Translations under genes and position numbers: made by a program
Assembly (NCBI GenBank): GCA_027343785.1
Contig: DAHWKF010000074.1
Coordinates: 1 to 5,279, forward strand
Source of the DNA: Leptospirillum sp.
GTDB lineage: Bacteria; Nitrospirota; Leptospirillia; Leptospirillales; Leptospirillaceae
Reading direction: 5' to 3'
DNA: 5,279 nucleotides
In this document: positions 1-5,279 of the stretch, one piece after another
Layout: each line of letters starts with the position of its first letter
How positions within the stretch are numbered: position 1 is the stretch's first letter
The notes under the pieces: generated by a model
Told to the model about the DNA's origin: nothing
Database searches by the model: none
Seen by the model: the letters and a program-made list of their open reading frames with translations, nothing else

Positions 1-496
1 GAGGATTTTCCGGATGATTCCCGGACTGTCGAGGGCCCAATTCCTGCGGCATGGATCCCTTCACCGGAACACCTTCCTGGACGCGCCCGCTCTCCTGAAA
101 CCGGATTTGACCCTGTCCGGATTGCCGGGTGTCTATGCGACGGGCCAGATCCTGGGGGTGGAAGGGTATACCGAATCGGTCGCCATGGGCTTTTTGACAT
201 CCCTGGTGCTGGACGCGGCCTGGTCTTCCGACGATCCCTGGAACTTTGACGCCGGGACAATCCTTCCACCTCCCGAAACCGCCCTGGGAGCGCTGTTGTC
301 CGGCCTTGGCCCGGCCCATTCCGGTCATTTCGCGCCGGTGAACCTGCACTTTGGCCTTTTCCCTTCCGGTGGGCGTTCTCCTTCCCGCCGGATCAACCGG
401 GAGCAGATCGTCAAACGGGCCCGTACGGCTTATTCCGGCTGGCTGGGGAGGATTGTCTCCGGCAACTTCCCCATGGGGATGGGCGTTGGGGGGTAA
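1..496 (+). CDS. trmFO: Methylenetetrahydrofolate-tRNA-(uracil-5-)-methyltransferase TrmFO, C-terminal part (5' end outside the window)
   Basis: TrmFO is a cytoplasmic FAD enzyme that makes m5U at position 54 of the tRNA T-loop, taking the carbon from methylenetetrahydrofolate. The first full codon is at 2-4 and 164 residues are visible, so roughly the last third of a protein of about 440 residues. Family landmarks in order are RMIPGL (residues 4-9 of the visible part), HRNTF (21-25), the FAD-domain signature ATGQILGVEGYTES (46-59), PETALG (91-96) and VNLHFGLFP (103-111). The frame is open to the left edge and the ATG at 14 is internal, because the conserved RIFRMIPGL block starts before it. 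The catalytic cysteines known in the family lie upstream and cannot be checked. The last residues (PMGMGVGG) are poorly conserved and overlap the proposed xerC start. The alternative name gid is the same family. Confidence 0.95.
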   Translation, partial: RIFRMIPGLSRAQFLRHGSLHRNTFLDAPALLKPDLTLSGLPGVYATGQILGVEGYTESVAMGFLTSLVLDAAWSSDDPWNFDAGTILPPPETALGALLSGLGPAHSGHFAPVNLHFGLFPSGGRSPSRRINREQIVKRARTAYSGWLGRIVSGNFPMGMGVGG

Positions 497-1457
497 GGGG
501 TCCGGACGGCCCCGGAAACATCGGACAATCCGGGAGGACGCCGAACGCCAGGACGCGTTGATCCGGGGTTATCTGGAAGAACTCGCCCAATCGGGTGTTT
601 CTCCCCGGACGCTGGACGCTTATGGGAAAGACCTGGCGTCTTTTCGCCTGTTCCTCCGTTCGCGGGGAAAAGGAGGCCCCACCGAAGGGGATGTCGACCG
701 TTCGCTCGCCCTTTCCTATCTGTTTGACCTTGAACAGAGGGAGTATCGCCCCCGTTCGGTTCTCCGGATCCTCTCGTCCCTCCGGTCCTATTACCACTGG
801 CTGTGCGCGAAGGGGCTCACCGCGACCAACCCGTTTGAGGATATTTCCGGCCCCCGGCTTCCGCGAACGGTTCCGGCCATTTTGAGCGAGCGGGACATGG
901 CCGGCCTTCTTGCCCGGGCCCCGGGGGGGGAGGGGTGGCCGGAACGACGGGATCGGGCCATTCTGGAGCTGTTCTATCTGACCGGGATCCGTCTCTCCGA
1001 GATGGCGGCTCTGGTCCGCTCCGATCTTTCGAACGCCTCCGGCCGGATCCGCGTGCGGGGAAAGGGGAACAGGGAACGGATGGTCCCTCTCGTGGGCCAG
1101 GCGAAGGAGACCCTCCTCCGCTTTCTGGAAGCCCCGGGTGGCTCTCCGGGCGATCCCCTGTTCCCGCAGGCTCCCGGAGGGGGGCCTCTTTCTGTCTATC
1201 AGATCGGGCGCATCGTCCGGAAACATGTCCAGGAGGCGGGTCTTGGCGACCGGGGGGTCACCCCGCACACGTTCAGGCATTCGTGCGCGACCCACCTTCT
1301 GGATCGCGGGATGGACCTCCGGAAAATCCAGGAGCTACTGGGACACCGGTCCCTGGGAACGACCCAGAAATACACCCATGTGGGGCTCGCGGAGCTTCGC
1401 AGGAAATACGACCGTATTCGACAGGAGAGCCCGGATCATGACGACCCGAATGGCTGA
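486..1457 (+). CDS. xerC: Tyrosine recombinase XerC (CodV-like)
   Basis: XerC-type site-specific recombinases act with a partner at the dif site to resolve chromosome dimers at division. From the TTG at 486 the protein is 323 aa. The N-terminal SAM-like core-binding domain spans about residues 25-115 and the catalytic domain about 130-315. The full catalytic set is present: R169 (GIRLSE), K193 (RGKGNRER), H261 and R264 (HTFRH), H287 (LGHRSLGTTQ) and nucleophile Y296 (KYTHV). The start is uncertain. TTG486 has a GGGGAT run about 7 nt upstream and overlaps the trmFO stop by 11 bp. TTG558 would give 299 aa, closer to the usual 298-305, with AGGA 4 nt upstream. ATG351 lies deep inside trmFO and is unlikely. 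The name XerC rather than XerD rests on the trmFO-xerC-hslVU order. An intact active site suggests a working enzyme. Confidence 0.9.
   Translation: MGGKGSGRPRKHRTIREDAERQDALIRGYLEELAQSGVSPRTLDAYGKDLASFRLFLRSRGKGGPTEGDVDRSLALSYLFDLEQREYRPRSVLRILSSLRSYYHWLCAKGLTATNPFEDISGPRLPRTVPAILSERDMAGLLARAPGGEGWPERRDRAILELFYLTGIRLSEMAALVRSDLSNASGRIRVRGKGNRERMVPLVGQAKETLLRFLEAPGGSPGDPLFPQAPGGGPLSVYQIGRIVRKHVQEAGLGDRGVTPHTFRHSCATHLLDRGMDLRKIQELLGHRSLGTTQKYTHVGLAELRRKYDRIRQESPDHDDPNG
1423..1427 (+). promoter_or_regulatory. Ribosome binding site of hslV
   Basis: AGGAG lies 10 nt before the ATG at 1438, inside the 3' end of xerC. It favours ATG1438 over the second in-frame ATG at 1450, which would be 22 nt away. 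A short propeptide from 1450 cannot be fully excluded. Confidence 0.55.
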
Positions 1458-2046
1458 GGAAACCGCCATCCCCCTTTTCAAGGGAACCACTATCGTGAGC
1501 GTGCGCCGTGGCGCCCTGGTGGCGCTGGGCGGAGACGGACAGATCACGCTGGGCAACATGATCGTGAAGGCCCAGGCCAGAAAGGTCCGCTCCCTCCACC
1601 AGGGGCGGGTGCTGGCGGGTTTCGCCGGTTCCACGGCCGACGCCCTCACCCTGTTCGAACGGTTCGAGAACATGCTGGAGGCCCATCAGGGACACGTCGG
1701 CAGGGCCAGCGTCGCGTTGGCCAAGGACTGGCGAACCGACCGGAGCCTCCGGAGGCTGGAAGCCCTTCTGGCCGTCGCCTCCCGGGAGGCGACGTACCTG
1801 ATCTCGGGGGCCGGAGATGTGATCGAGCCGGAACAGGGTCTCCTGTCCATCGGATCCGGTTCTTCCTACGCACTGGCCTCTGCCAGGGTTCTCCTGAAGC
1901 ATACGACCCTGTCTCCGGAAGAGATCGTCCGGGAATCGCTCGCGACCGCCGCCGATCTGGACATTTACACCAACCATGAAGTGACGGTCCTGTCGCTTTC
2001 CTCCGACGGGGAGGCAGGGCCCCGAAATCCAGGAGGGGAGCCATGA
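1438..2046 (+). CDS. hslV: ATP-dependent protease subunit HslV (ClpQ), with N-terminal propeptide
   Basis: HslV is the proteolytic double-ring chamber of the HslUV protease, a bacterial relative of the proteasome beta subunit in the cytoplasm. It is an N-terminal nucleophile threonine peptidase. The predicted product is 202 aa. The mature enzyme should begin at T17, after cleavage between G16 and T17 in FKGTTIVSVRR. Counted from T17 the family residues fall exactly in place: T1, D17 (GGDGQ), K33 (ARKVR) and S124 (IGSGSSYA). Other conserved stretches are GFAGSTADA, HQGH, LAKDWRTDR, RRLEALL and the C-terminal IYTNH. A tail of about 20 residues after IYTNH is longer than in the E. coli protein and rich in Gly, Pro and acidic residues. 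The gene overlaps xerC by 20 bp and hslU by 4 bp (ATGA), so translation is probably coupled to both. Confidence 0.97.
   Translation: MTTRMAEETAIPLFKGTTIVSVRRGALVALGGDGQITLGNMIVKAQARKVRSLHQGRVLAGFAGSTADALTLFERFENMLEAHQGHVGRASVALAKDWRTDRSLRRLEALLAVASREATYLISGAGDVIEPEQGLLSIGSGSSYALASARVLLKHTTLSPEEIVRESLATAADLDIYTNHEVTVLSLSSDGEAGPRNPGGEP
2031..2036 (+). promoter_or_regulatory. Strong ribosome binding site of hslU
   Basis: A full AGGAGG sits 6 nt before the ATG at 2043, within the last codons of hslV. It is the best Shine-Dalgarno match in the window and fixes the hslU start next to the hslV stop. Confidence 0.85.
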
Positions 2047-3389
2047 ACCCGGACCCGCTGTCCTCTCCGGAAATTCCTTCCCTGACGGAAGCGGCATGGA
2101 CGCCCGGGGATATCGTCCGATATCTCGACCGGTACATCATCGGTCAGGAAGAAGCCAAGAAAGCCGTGGCGGTCGCCATCCGGAACCGGTTCCGGCGGGA
2201 AAGGCTCTCCGGAGCCATGAAGGAGGAGATCATGCCCCGGAACATCCTGATGATCGGGGCCACAGGTTCCGGCAAGACCGAGATCGCCCGCCGGCTTTCC
2301 CGGATGCTGAACGCCCCTTTCCTCAAAGTCGAGGCCACCAAATACACAGAGGTCGGGTATGTCGGGAGAAACGTGGAGTCGATGATCCGGGATTTGGCCG
2401 ACGTCGCCTATAGCGAAGGCCTCGAGCGCGAACGGACCCGTGTCCGCCCCGAAGCCCAACAGGATGTCCGGGAGCGCCTTCTGGACGCCCTGTTGCCCGG
2501 CGGCGGCGGAGATACGACCCGAAGCCGTCTGGGCGCCCGACTGGACGCGGGTGACCTGGAGGATCGCGAGGTGGAGATCACGTTCAGGGAATCTCCTGTC
2601 GCCCCGATGTCCGGCGGAGCTTCCGAATGGGGCGACGGGTCCCAGGAGGGCTTTCGGGAAATGCTGGGCAATTTTCTTCCTCCCCGGCAGGTACGACGGC
2701 GGCTGTCCATCCGGGACGCCCGCCCGATCCTCCTTGCGGAGGCCGCGGACGCCCGGGTGGATACCGGAAAAATCTCCCGGGAGACGGTGACGCGGGTGGA
2801 AGAGTCGGGGATCCTCTTCATTGACGAGATCGACAAGGTGATTCCCCGGTCGGGATCGGTGGGGGCGGATGTGTCACGGGAAGGGGTCCAGCGGGATCTC
2901 CTGCCGATCGTGGAAGGATCCTCGGTGCGAACCCGCCACGGCATCGTCCGGACCGACCGGATCCTGTTCATCGCGGCGGGGGCCTTTCACCACGCCAAGC
3001 CGTCCGACCTGATCCCGGAATTCCAGGGACGCTTTCCCGTGCGGGTGACCCTTTCTCCCCTGGGGGCGCCGGAACTCTTCCGGATCCTGACCGAGACAGA
3101 ATTTTCGCTGGTCAGCCAGTACAAGGCCCTCCTGGAAACGGAAGGGGTTCTCCTGGACTTCCGGGAGGAAGGCCTGAAAGAGATTGCGGACGTGGCCTGG
3201 CAGGTCAACGAAGGAACGCAGAATATCGGAGCCCGGCGTCTGTTTACCGTCATGGAGCACCTCCTGGAGGAGATTTCATTCCGGGCCCAGGAGATGTCCG
3301 GACAGACGGTGGTGATCGACCGGCCGTTTGTCCGGAAACGGCTGGGAAAACTTGTGACGGACCCCGACCTGACCCGCTATATCCTTTAG
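2043..3389 (+). CDS. hslU: ATP-dependent protease ATPase subunit HslU (ClpY)
   Basis: HslU is the AAA+ hexamer that unfolds substrates and feeds them to HslV. The predicted product is 448 aa, close to the 443 of E. coli. Visible motifs are: nucleotide-contact region YIIGQEEAKKAV (31-42); Walker A GATGSGKT (72-79); pore loop GYVG (105-108); a variable I-domain at about 111-240 with a Gly-rich acidic stretch (152-157); Walker B ILFIDEID (257-264); VSREGVQRDLLPIVEG (277-292); sensor region AAGAFHHAKPSDLIPEF (311-327); arginine finger R330 (FQGRFP); and sensor 2 NIGARR (394-399). The C-terminus ends DLTRYIL, matching the DLSRFIL-type tail that docks into HslV and activates it. The Walker A reads GATGSGKT where the family usually has GPTGVGKT; the nucleotide-binding lysine K78 and T79 are kept. 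The ATG overlaps the hslV stop. Confidence 0.97.
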   Translation: MNPDPLSSPEIPSLTEAAWTPGDIVRYLDRYIIGQEEAKKAVAVAIRNRFRRERLSGAMKEEIMPRNILMIGATGSGKTEIARRLSRMLNAPFLKVEATKYTEVGYVGRNVESMIRDLADVAYSEGLERERTRVRPEAQQDVRERLLDALLPGGGGDTTRSRLGARLDAGDLEDREVEITFRESPVAPMSGGASEWGDGSQEGFREMLGNFLPPRQVRRRLSIRDARPILLAEAADARVDTGKISRETVTRVEESGILFIDEIDKVIPRSGSVGADVSREGVQRDLLPIVEGSSVRTRHGIVRTDRILFIAAGAFHHAKPSDLIPEFQGRFPVRVTLSPLGAPELFRILTETEFSLVSQYKALLETEGVLLDFREEGLKEIADVAWQVNEGTQNIGARRLFTVMEHLLEEISFRAQEMSGQTVVIDRPFVRKRLGKLVTDPDLTRYIL

Positions 3390-3407
3390 ACCTGCCTGCG
3401 GTTTATG

Positions 3408-3431
3408 GTCAGGGAATAAAGCGATTCCGAC
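3408..3431 (+). promoter_or_regulatory. Imperfect inverted repeat upstream of argB, possible operator or mRNA hairpin
   Basis: In the 59-nt gap between hslU and argB, GGAAT (3413-3417) and ATTCC (3424-3428) form a perfect 5-bp inverted repeat around AAAGCG. GTC (3408-3410) and GAC (3429-3431) extend it past a 2-nt bulge. There is no following T run, so it does not look like an intrinsic terminator. The core resembles the ARG box pattern (TGAAT, four A/T, ATTCA) bound by ArgR/AhrC, but the half-sites are 2 nt too far apart and the outer bases differ. It ends 6 nt before the argB Shine-Dalgarno. I saw no convincing promoter in the gap. Function is a guess. Confidence 0.3.
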
Positions 3432-3437
3432 AAAACG

Positions 3438-3443
3438 AAGGAG
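3438..3443 (+). promoter_or_regulatory. Ribosome binding site of argB, deciding a GTG start
   Basis: AAGGAG lies 5 nt before the GTG at 3449. No in-frame ATG is near, and the GTG start yields the complete N-terminal helix expected of arginine-sensitive ArgB proteins. Confidence 0.75.
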
Positions 3444-3448
3444 TATCG

Positions 3449-4318
3449 GTGGAAGACAGCCAGACCAAGGCCCGCATCCTGATCGAGGCCCTCCCTTATA
3501 TCCGGGCGTTTTCCGGCAAGACCTTCGTGATCAAGTACGGAGGAAGCACTCGGGGGAAAAACCCGGGTGACGACAGCGACGGAGGGGACATCTCGTTTGC
3601 CGATGATCTGGTTCTCCTGGTCCATATCGGCATCCGCCCGGTCGTGATCCACGGAGGAGGTCCGGAGATCACCCGGATGATGGACCGGATGGGACTCTCC
3701 TCCCGCTTCGTGGACGGTCTCAGGGTGACCGACCGGGAGGGGATGGAGGTGGTGGAGATGGTCCTGTCCGGAAAGATCAACCGCGAACTCGTGACGCTGG
3801 TCCAGCAACGGGGAGGTCGCGCGGTCGGTTTGGCCGGCCGCGACGGAAACCTTCTGGTGGGGGAACAGAAAAGCCCCGACCTGGGGCGCGTCGGAAAGGT
3901 CCGTTCGGTCAATACCGAGGTGCTGGATTTGCTGGATCGCCACCGGTACGTCACGATCGTGGCTCCCGTTGGTGTCGACGATGCAGGAAACCCCCTGAAC
4001 ACCAATGCGGACGAGGCCGCCAGCGAAATCGCCGGCGCCCTGAAGGCTGAAAAACTGATCATGATGACGGACACGCCGGGCGTCATGGGAAAAGACAAGA
4101 AACTGCTCCAGTCGCTCTCCCCCTCCCGCGTCCGGGATCTGCTGGATGACGGAACCATTCACGGCGGCATGGTGCCAAAAATCGCCGGGTGCCTGAAGGC
4201 GCTCGACAGCGGCGTGCAAAAGGTCCATATCATCGACGGCCGGATCCCCCATGCCCTTCTTCTGGAAATCTTTACCCCCGAAGGGGTGGGAACGGAGATC
4301 CGGCGCGATGATGCGTAA
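3449..4318 (+). CDS. argB: Acetylglutamate kinase (arginine-sensitive, hexameric type)
   Basis: ArgB phosphorylates N-acetyl-L-glutamate with ATP, the second step of arginine biosynthesis in the cytoplasm. The product is 289 aa from a GTG start. Family residues, matched by motif to the E. coli enzyme, are K29 (VIKYGG; K8), the HGGGPEI loop (68-74), R92 (DGLRVTD; R66), N184 and D188 (LNTNAD; N158, D162) and K244 (GGMVPK; K217). The N-terminal helix (LIEALPYIRAFSGK, 11-24) and the C-terminal PHALLLEIFT..GVGTEI block mark the hexameric form inhibited by arginine, so feedback control is expected. Odd point: after KYGG the usual N-A-M is replaced by S-T-R, and the loop to the DDLVLL helix is about six residues longer, Gly/Asp-rich (GKNPGDDSDGGD, 36-47). 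No other arg gene is in the window. Confidence 0.96.
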   Translation: MEDSQTKARILIEALPYIRAFSGKTFVIKYGGSTRGKNPGDDSDGGDISFADDLVLLVHIGIRPVVIHGGGPEITRMMDRMGLSSRFVDGLRVTDREGMEVVEMVLSGKINRELVTLVQQRGGRAVGLAGRDGNLLVGEQKSPDLGRVGKVRSVNTEVLDLLDRHRYVTIVAPVGVDDAGNPLNTNADEAASEIAGALKAEKLIMMTDTPGVMGKDKKLLQSLSPSRVRDLLDDGTIHGGMVPKIAGCLKALDSGVQKVHIIDGRIPHALLLEIFTPEGVGTEIRRDDA

Positions 4319-4775
4319 ACATTTTCAGGCGGGAGCGATGGCATTGGCGTGTTTGATGGTGATCGCGTCCTGCCATCCGAGAAACACCCGGACCACGCGC
4401 CTGACTGGCGAGATCGGGGAGGTCCGTTCCCTTTCGCTTCCCGGCAAGGTGACGGTGACGGGTCTGTCGGTCCTGCTGGTGAATCATGGCCGGTCCGACG
4501 AGCGGATCCGGCGATATTTCCTGAAAACGCCGGAGGGGGAGGAGGCCGAGCTTCTGACCAGCGGAGATTTCCGTGACCGGTTTTCCGACCAGGTCGAAAG
4601 CTGGGGTCGCATGGGTCTTCCCACGGTCCTCCCCGCCGGATCGTCCACGAAGGGGTGGCTCTTTTTCCGATCCGTCCCTTCCGGGTCCCGGCTTGTTTTC
4701 CGGCTTCTGAACACCTACGGCACAGCCGAGAAACTGGCCATTTCCGTGGCTCCGGGAGGGGTTCAAAAACCGTGA
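4308..4775 (+). CDS. Small putative lipoprotein of unknown function
   Basis: I do not recognise the family. From the ATG at 4308 the product is 155 aa. GGAG lies 10 nt upstream, and the start overlaps the argB end by 11 bp. A lipoprotein signal is clear: positive MMRKH, a hydrophobic stretch at about 8-19, then lipobox I19-A20-S21-C22. The residue after Cys is His, not Asp, which in Gram-negative bacteria points to the outer membrane rather than inner-membrane retention. The mature part is 134 aa with no further membrane segment. It alternates hydrophobic strands and turns (VTVTGLSVLLVNHG, GWLFFRSVP, RLVFRLLNTYG, LAISV), suggesting a beta-sandwich accessory domain; this is inference only. The next ATG (4311) is an equally possible start. 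It joins dut through a GTGA overlap. Confidence 0.8.
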   Translation: MMRKHFQAGAMALACLMVIASCHPRNTRTTRLTGEIGEVRSLSLPGKVTVTGLSVLLVNHGRSDERIRRYFLKTPEGEEAELLTSGDFRDRFSDQVESWGRMGLPTVLPAGSSTKGWLFFRSVPSGSRLVFRLLNTYGTAEKLAISVAPGGVQKP

Positions 4776-5242
4776 CCTCCTCTTGGCCGCCATCTCCCGT
4801 TATCCGATTGCGGATCCTGGACAGCCGGATTCCGGATCCCTGGCCTCTCCCCGGGTTTTCGACGCCCGGTTCCGCGGGGCTGGATCTGCGGGCCATGCCG
4901 CCCGAGACCGTTCGCCTGTCGCCGGGGGAGCGGCTGAAAGTCCCCGCGGGAATCGCGATCCATATCGGGGATCCGGGGATCGTGGGGATGATTGTTCCCC
5001 GGAGCGGACTGGGAAGCCGGGGGCTGGTCCTGTCGAACTTGACCGGGGTGATCGACTCCGATTATACGGGTCCCGTCATCCTGGCTCTCTGGAATGCGGG
5101 GGAGGAGGCCGTCACGATCCATCCGGGCGACCGGGTGGCCCAGATCCTGTTTATGCCTGTGGTTCGGCCGGTATGGGAGGTGGTTGTGGACCACCAGACG
5201 ACAGACAGGGGAACGGGGGGGTTCGGGCATACCGGACAGTGA
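4772..5242 (+). CDS. dut: Deoxyuridine 5'-triphosphate nucleotidohydrolase (dUTPase)
   Basis: Trimeric dUTPase cleaves dUTP to dUMP and pyrophosphate, keeping uracil out of DNA and supplying dUMP for thymidylate synthesis. The product is 156 aa from a GTG start whose GTGA overlaps the stop of the lipoprotein gene; GGGAGGGG (4754-4761) lies 10 nt upstream. All five family motifs are present: motif 1 AGLDLRA (35-41), motif 2 PRSGLG (76-81), motif 3 GVIDSDYTG (92-100) with the catalytic Asp at D95 and Y98 of the uracil pocket, motif 4 RVAQILF (121-127) and motif 5 RGTGGFGHTG (146-155) with the stacking F151. The N-terminus (ILDSRI..PLPGF) follows the E. coli type, and the length is close to its 151-152 residues. 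Nothing suggests inactivity or phage origin. Confidence 0.97.
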   Translation: MTSSWPPSPVIRLRILDSRIPDPWPLPGFSTPGSAGLDLRAMPPETVRLSPGERLKVPAGIAIHIGDPGIVGMIVPRSGLGSRGLVLSNLTGVIDSDYTGPVILALWNAGEEAVTIHPGDRVAQILFMPVVRPVWEVVVDHQTTDRGTGGFGHTGQ

Positions 5243-5279
5243 CTGCATATTCTCGCCGATCGCGAACGGGTATTTTCGC
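5239..5279 (+). CDS. Possible start of a further gene, cut by the window edge
   Basis: The dut stop is again part of a GTGA overlap. From the GTG at 5239 the frame stays open to the edge for 12 more full codons (TAYSRRSRTGIF). The product cannot be recognised from so little sequence, and no good Shine-Dalgarno lies at normal distance. The only support is the identical junction one gene earlier and the tight packing of the block. Confidence 0.25.
   Translation, partial: MTAYSRRSRTGIF

Noticed and set aside
351..485. Upstream ATG at 351 as the xerC start
   Set aside because: It would place 45 extra residues inside the conserved C-terminal coding part of trmFO, and the residues do not resemble XerC.
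411..1295. Long minus-strand open frame opposite xerC (294 codons)
   Set aside because: It lies wholly opposite a gene with an intact catalytic set, has a low-complexity Arg/Pro/Gly-rich product and no recognisable motif; long antisense frames are expected at this GC.
1138..1437. Open frame running into hslV from 1138
   Set aside because: This segment is the out-of-frame reading of xerC; real HslV begins near 1438, supported by the AGGAG site.
3390..3448. Intrinsic terminator or sigma70 promoter between hslU and argB
   Set aside because: The hairpin is weak and lacks a T run. Candidate -35/-10 pairs match at most 4 of 6 bases with wrong spacing.
3386..4252. Minus-strand open frame covering almost all of argB (288 codons)
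   Set aside because: The product is rich in His, Asp and Gln in a pattern that mirrors argB codons, with no family motif. argB on the plus strand is certain.
1..5279. XerC target (dif site), CRISPR repeats, tRNA genes or insertion-sequence ends
   Set aside because: No dif-like 28-bp palindromic core, direct-repeat array, cloverleaf or transposase was seen on either strand.

Overview
The window holds a compact, all-plus-strand block of core bacterial genes with high GC (about 60% by eye). Most genes overlap their neighbour by a few bases. The order is: 3' end of trmFO (tRNA m5U54 methylation), xerC (chromosome-dimer recombinase), hslV and hslU (ATP-dependent protease), argB (arginine biosynthesis), a small lipoprotein of unknown function, dut (dUTPase), and possibly the first codons of one more gene. 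No mobile element, CRISPR array, tRNA, rRNA or defence system is visible. No previously undescribed system is supported by the sequence.

Organism: trmFO followed by xerC, hslV and hslU is the order known from Bacillus (gid-codV-clpQ-clpY-codY). It also occurs in diderm lineages such as the former Deltaproteobacteria and Nitrospirota. Here argB sits where Bacillus has codY, and a lipoprotein with a lipobox and a His at +2 follows. With the high GC and the protein flavour, this suggests a Gram-negative, GC-rich bacterium, perhaps a Leptospirillum-like Nitrospirota member. That placement is an inference from gene order and memory of the families, not a database match.

Layout: 1-496 trmFO end; about 486-1457 xerC; 1438-2046 hslV; 2043-3389 hslU; 3390-3448 the only real intergenic gap, with an imperfect inverted repeat just ahead of the argB ribosome binding site; 3449-4318 argB; 4308-4775 lipoprotein; 4772-5242 dut; 5239-5279 possible next start. 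No stretch of more than 60 bases is left without a gene.

How they work together: HslV and HslU form one protease and are joined by an ATGA overlap, so translational coupling would help match their output. The other genes act in unrelated core processes (tRNA modification, dimer resolution, arginine synthesis, nucleotide sanitation). They look like a co-transcribed housekeeping string, perhaps split into two transcription units at the hslU/argB gap.
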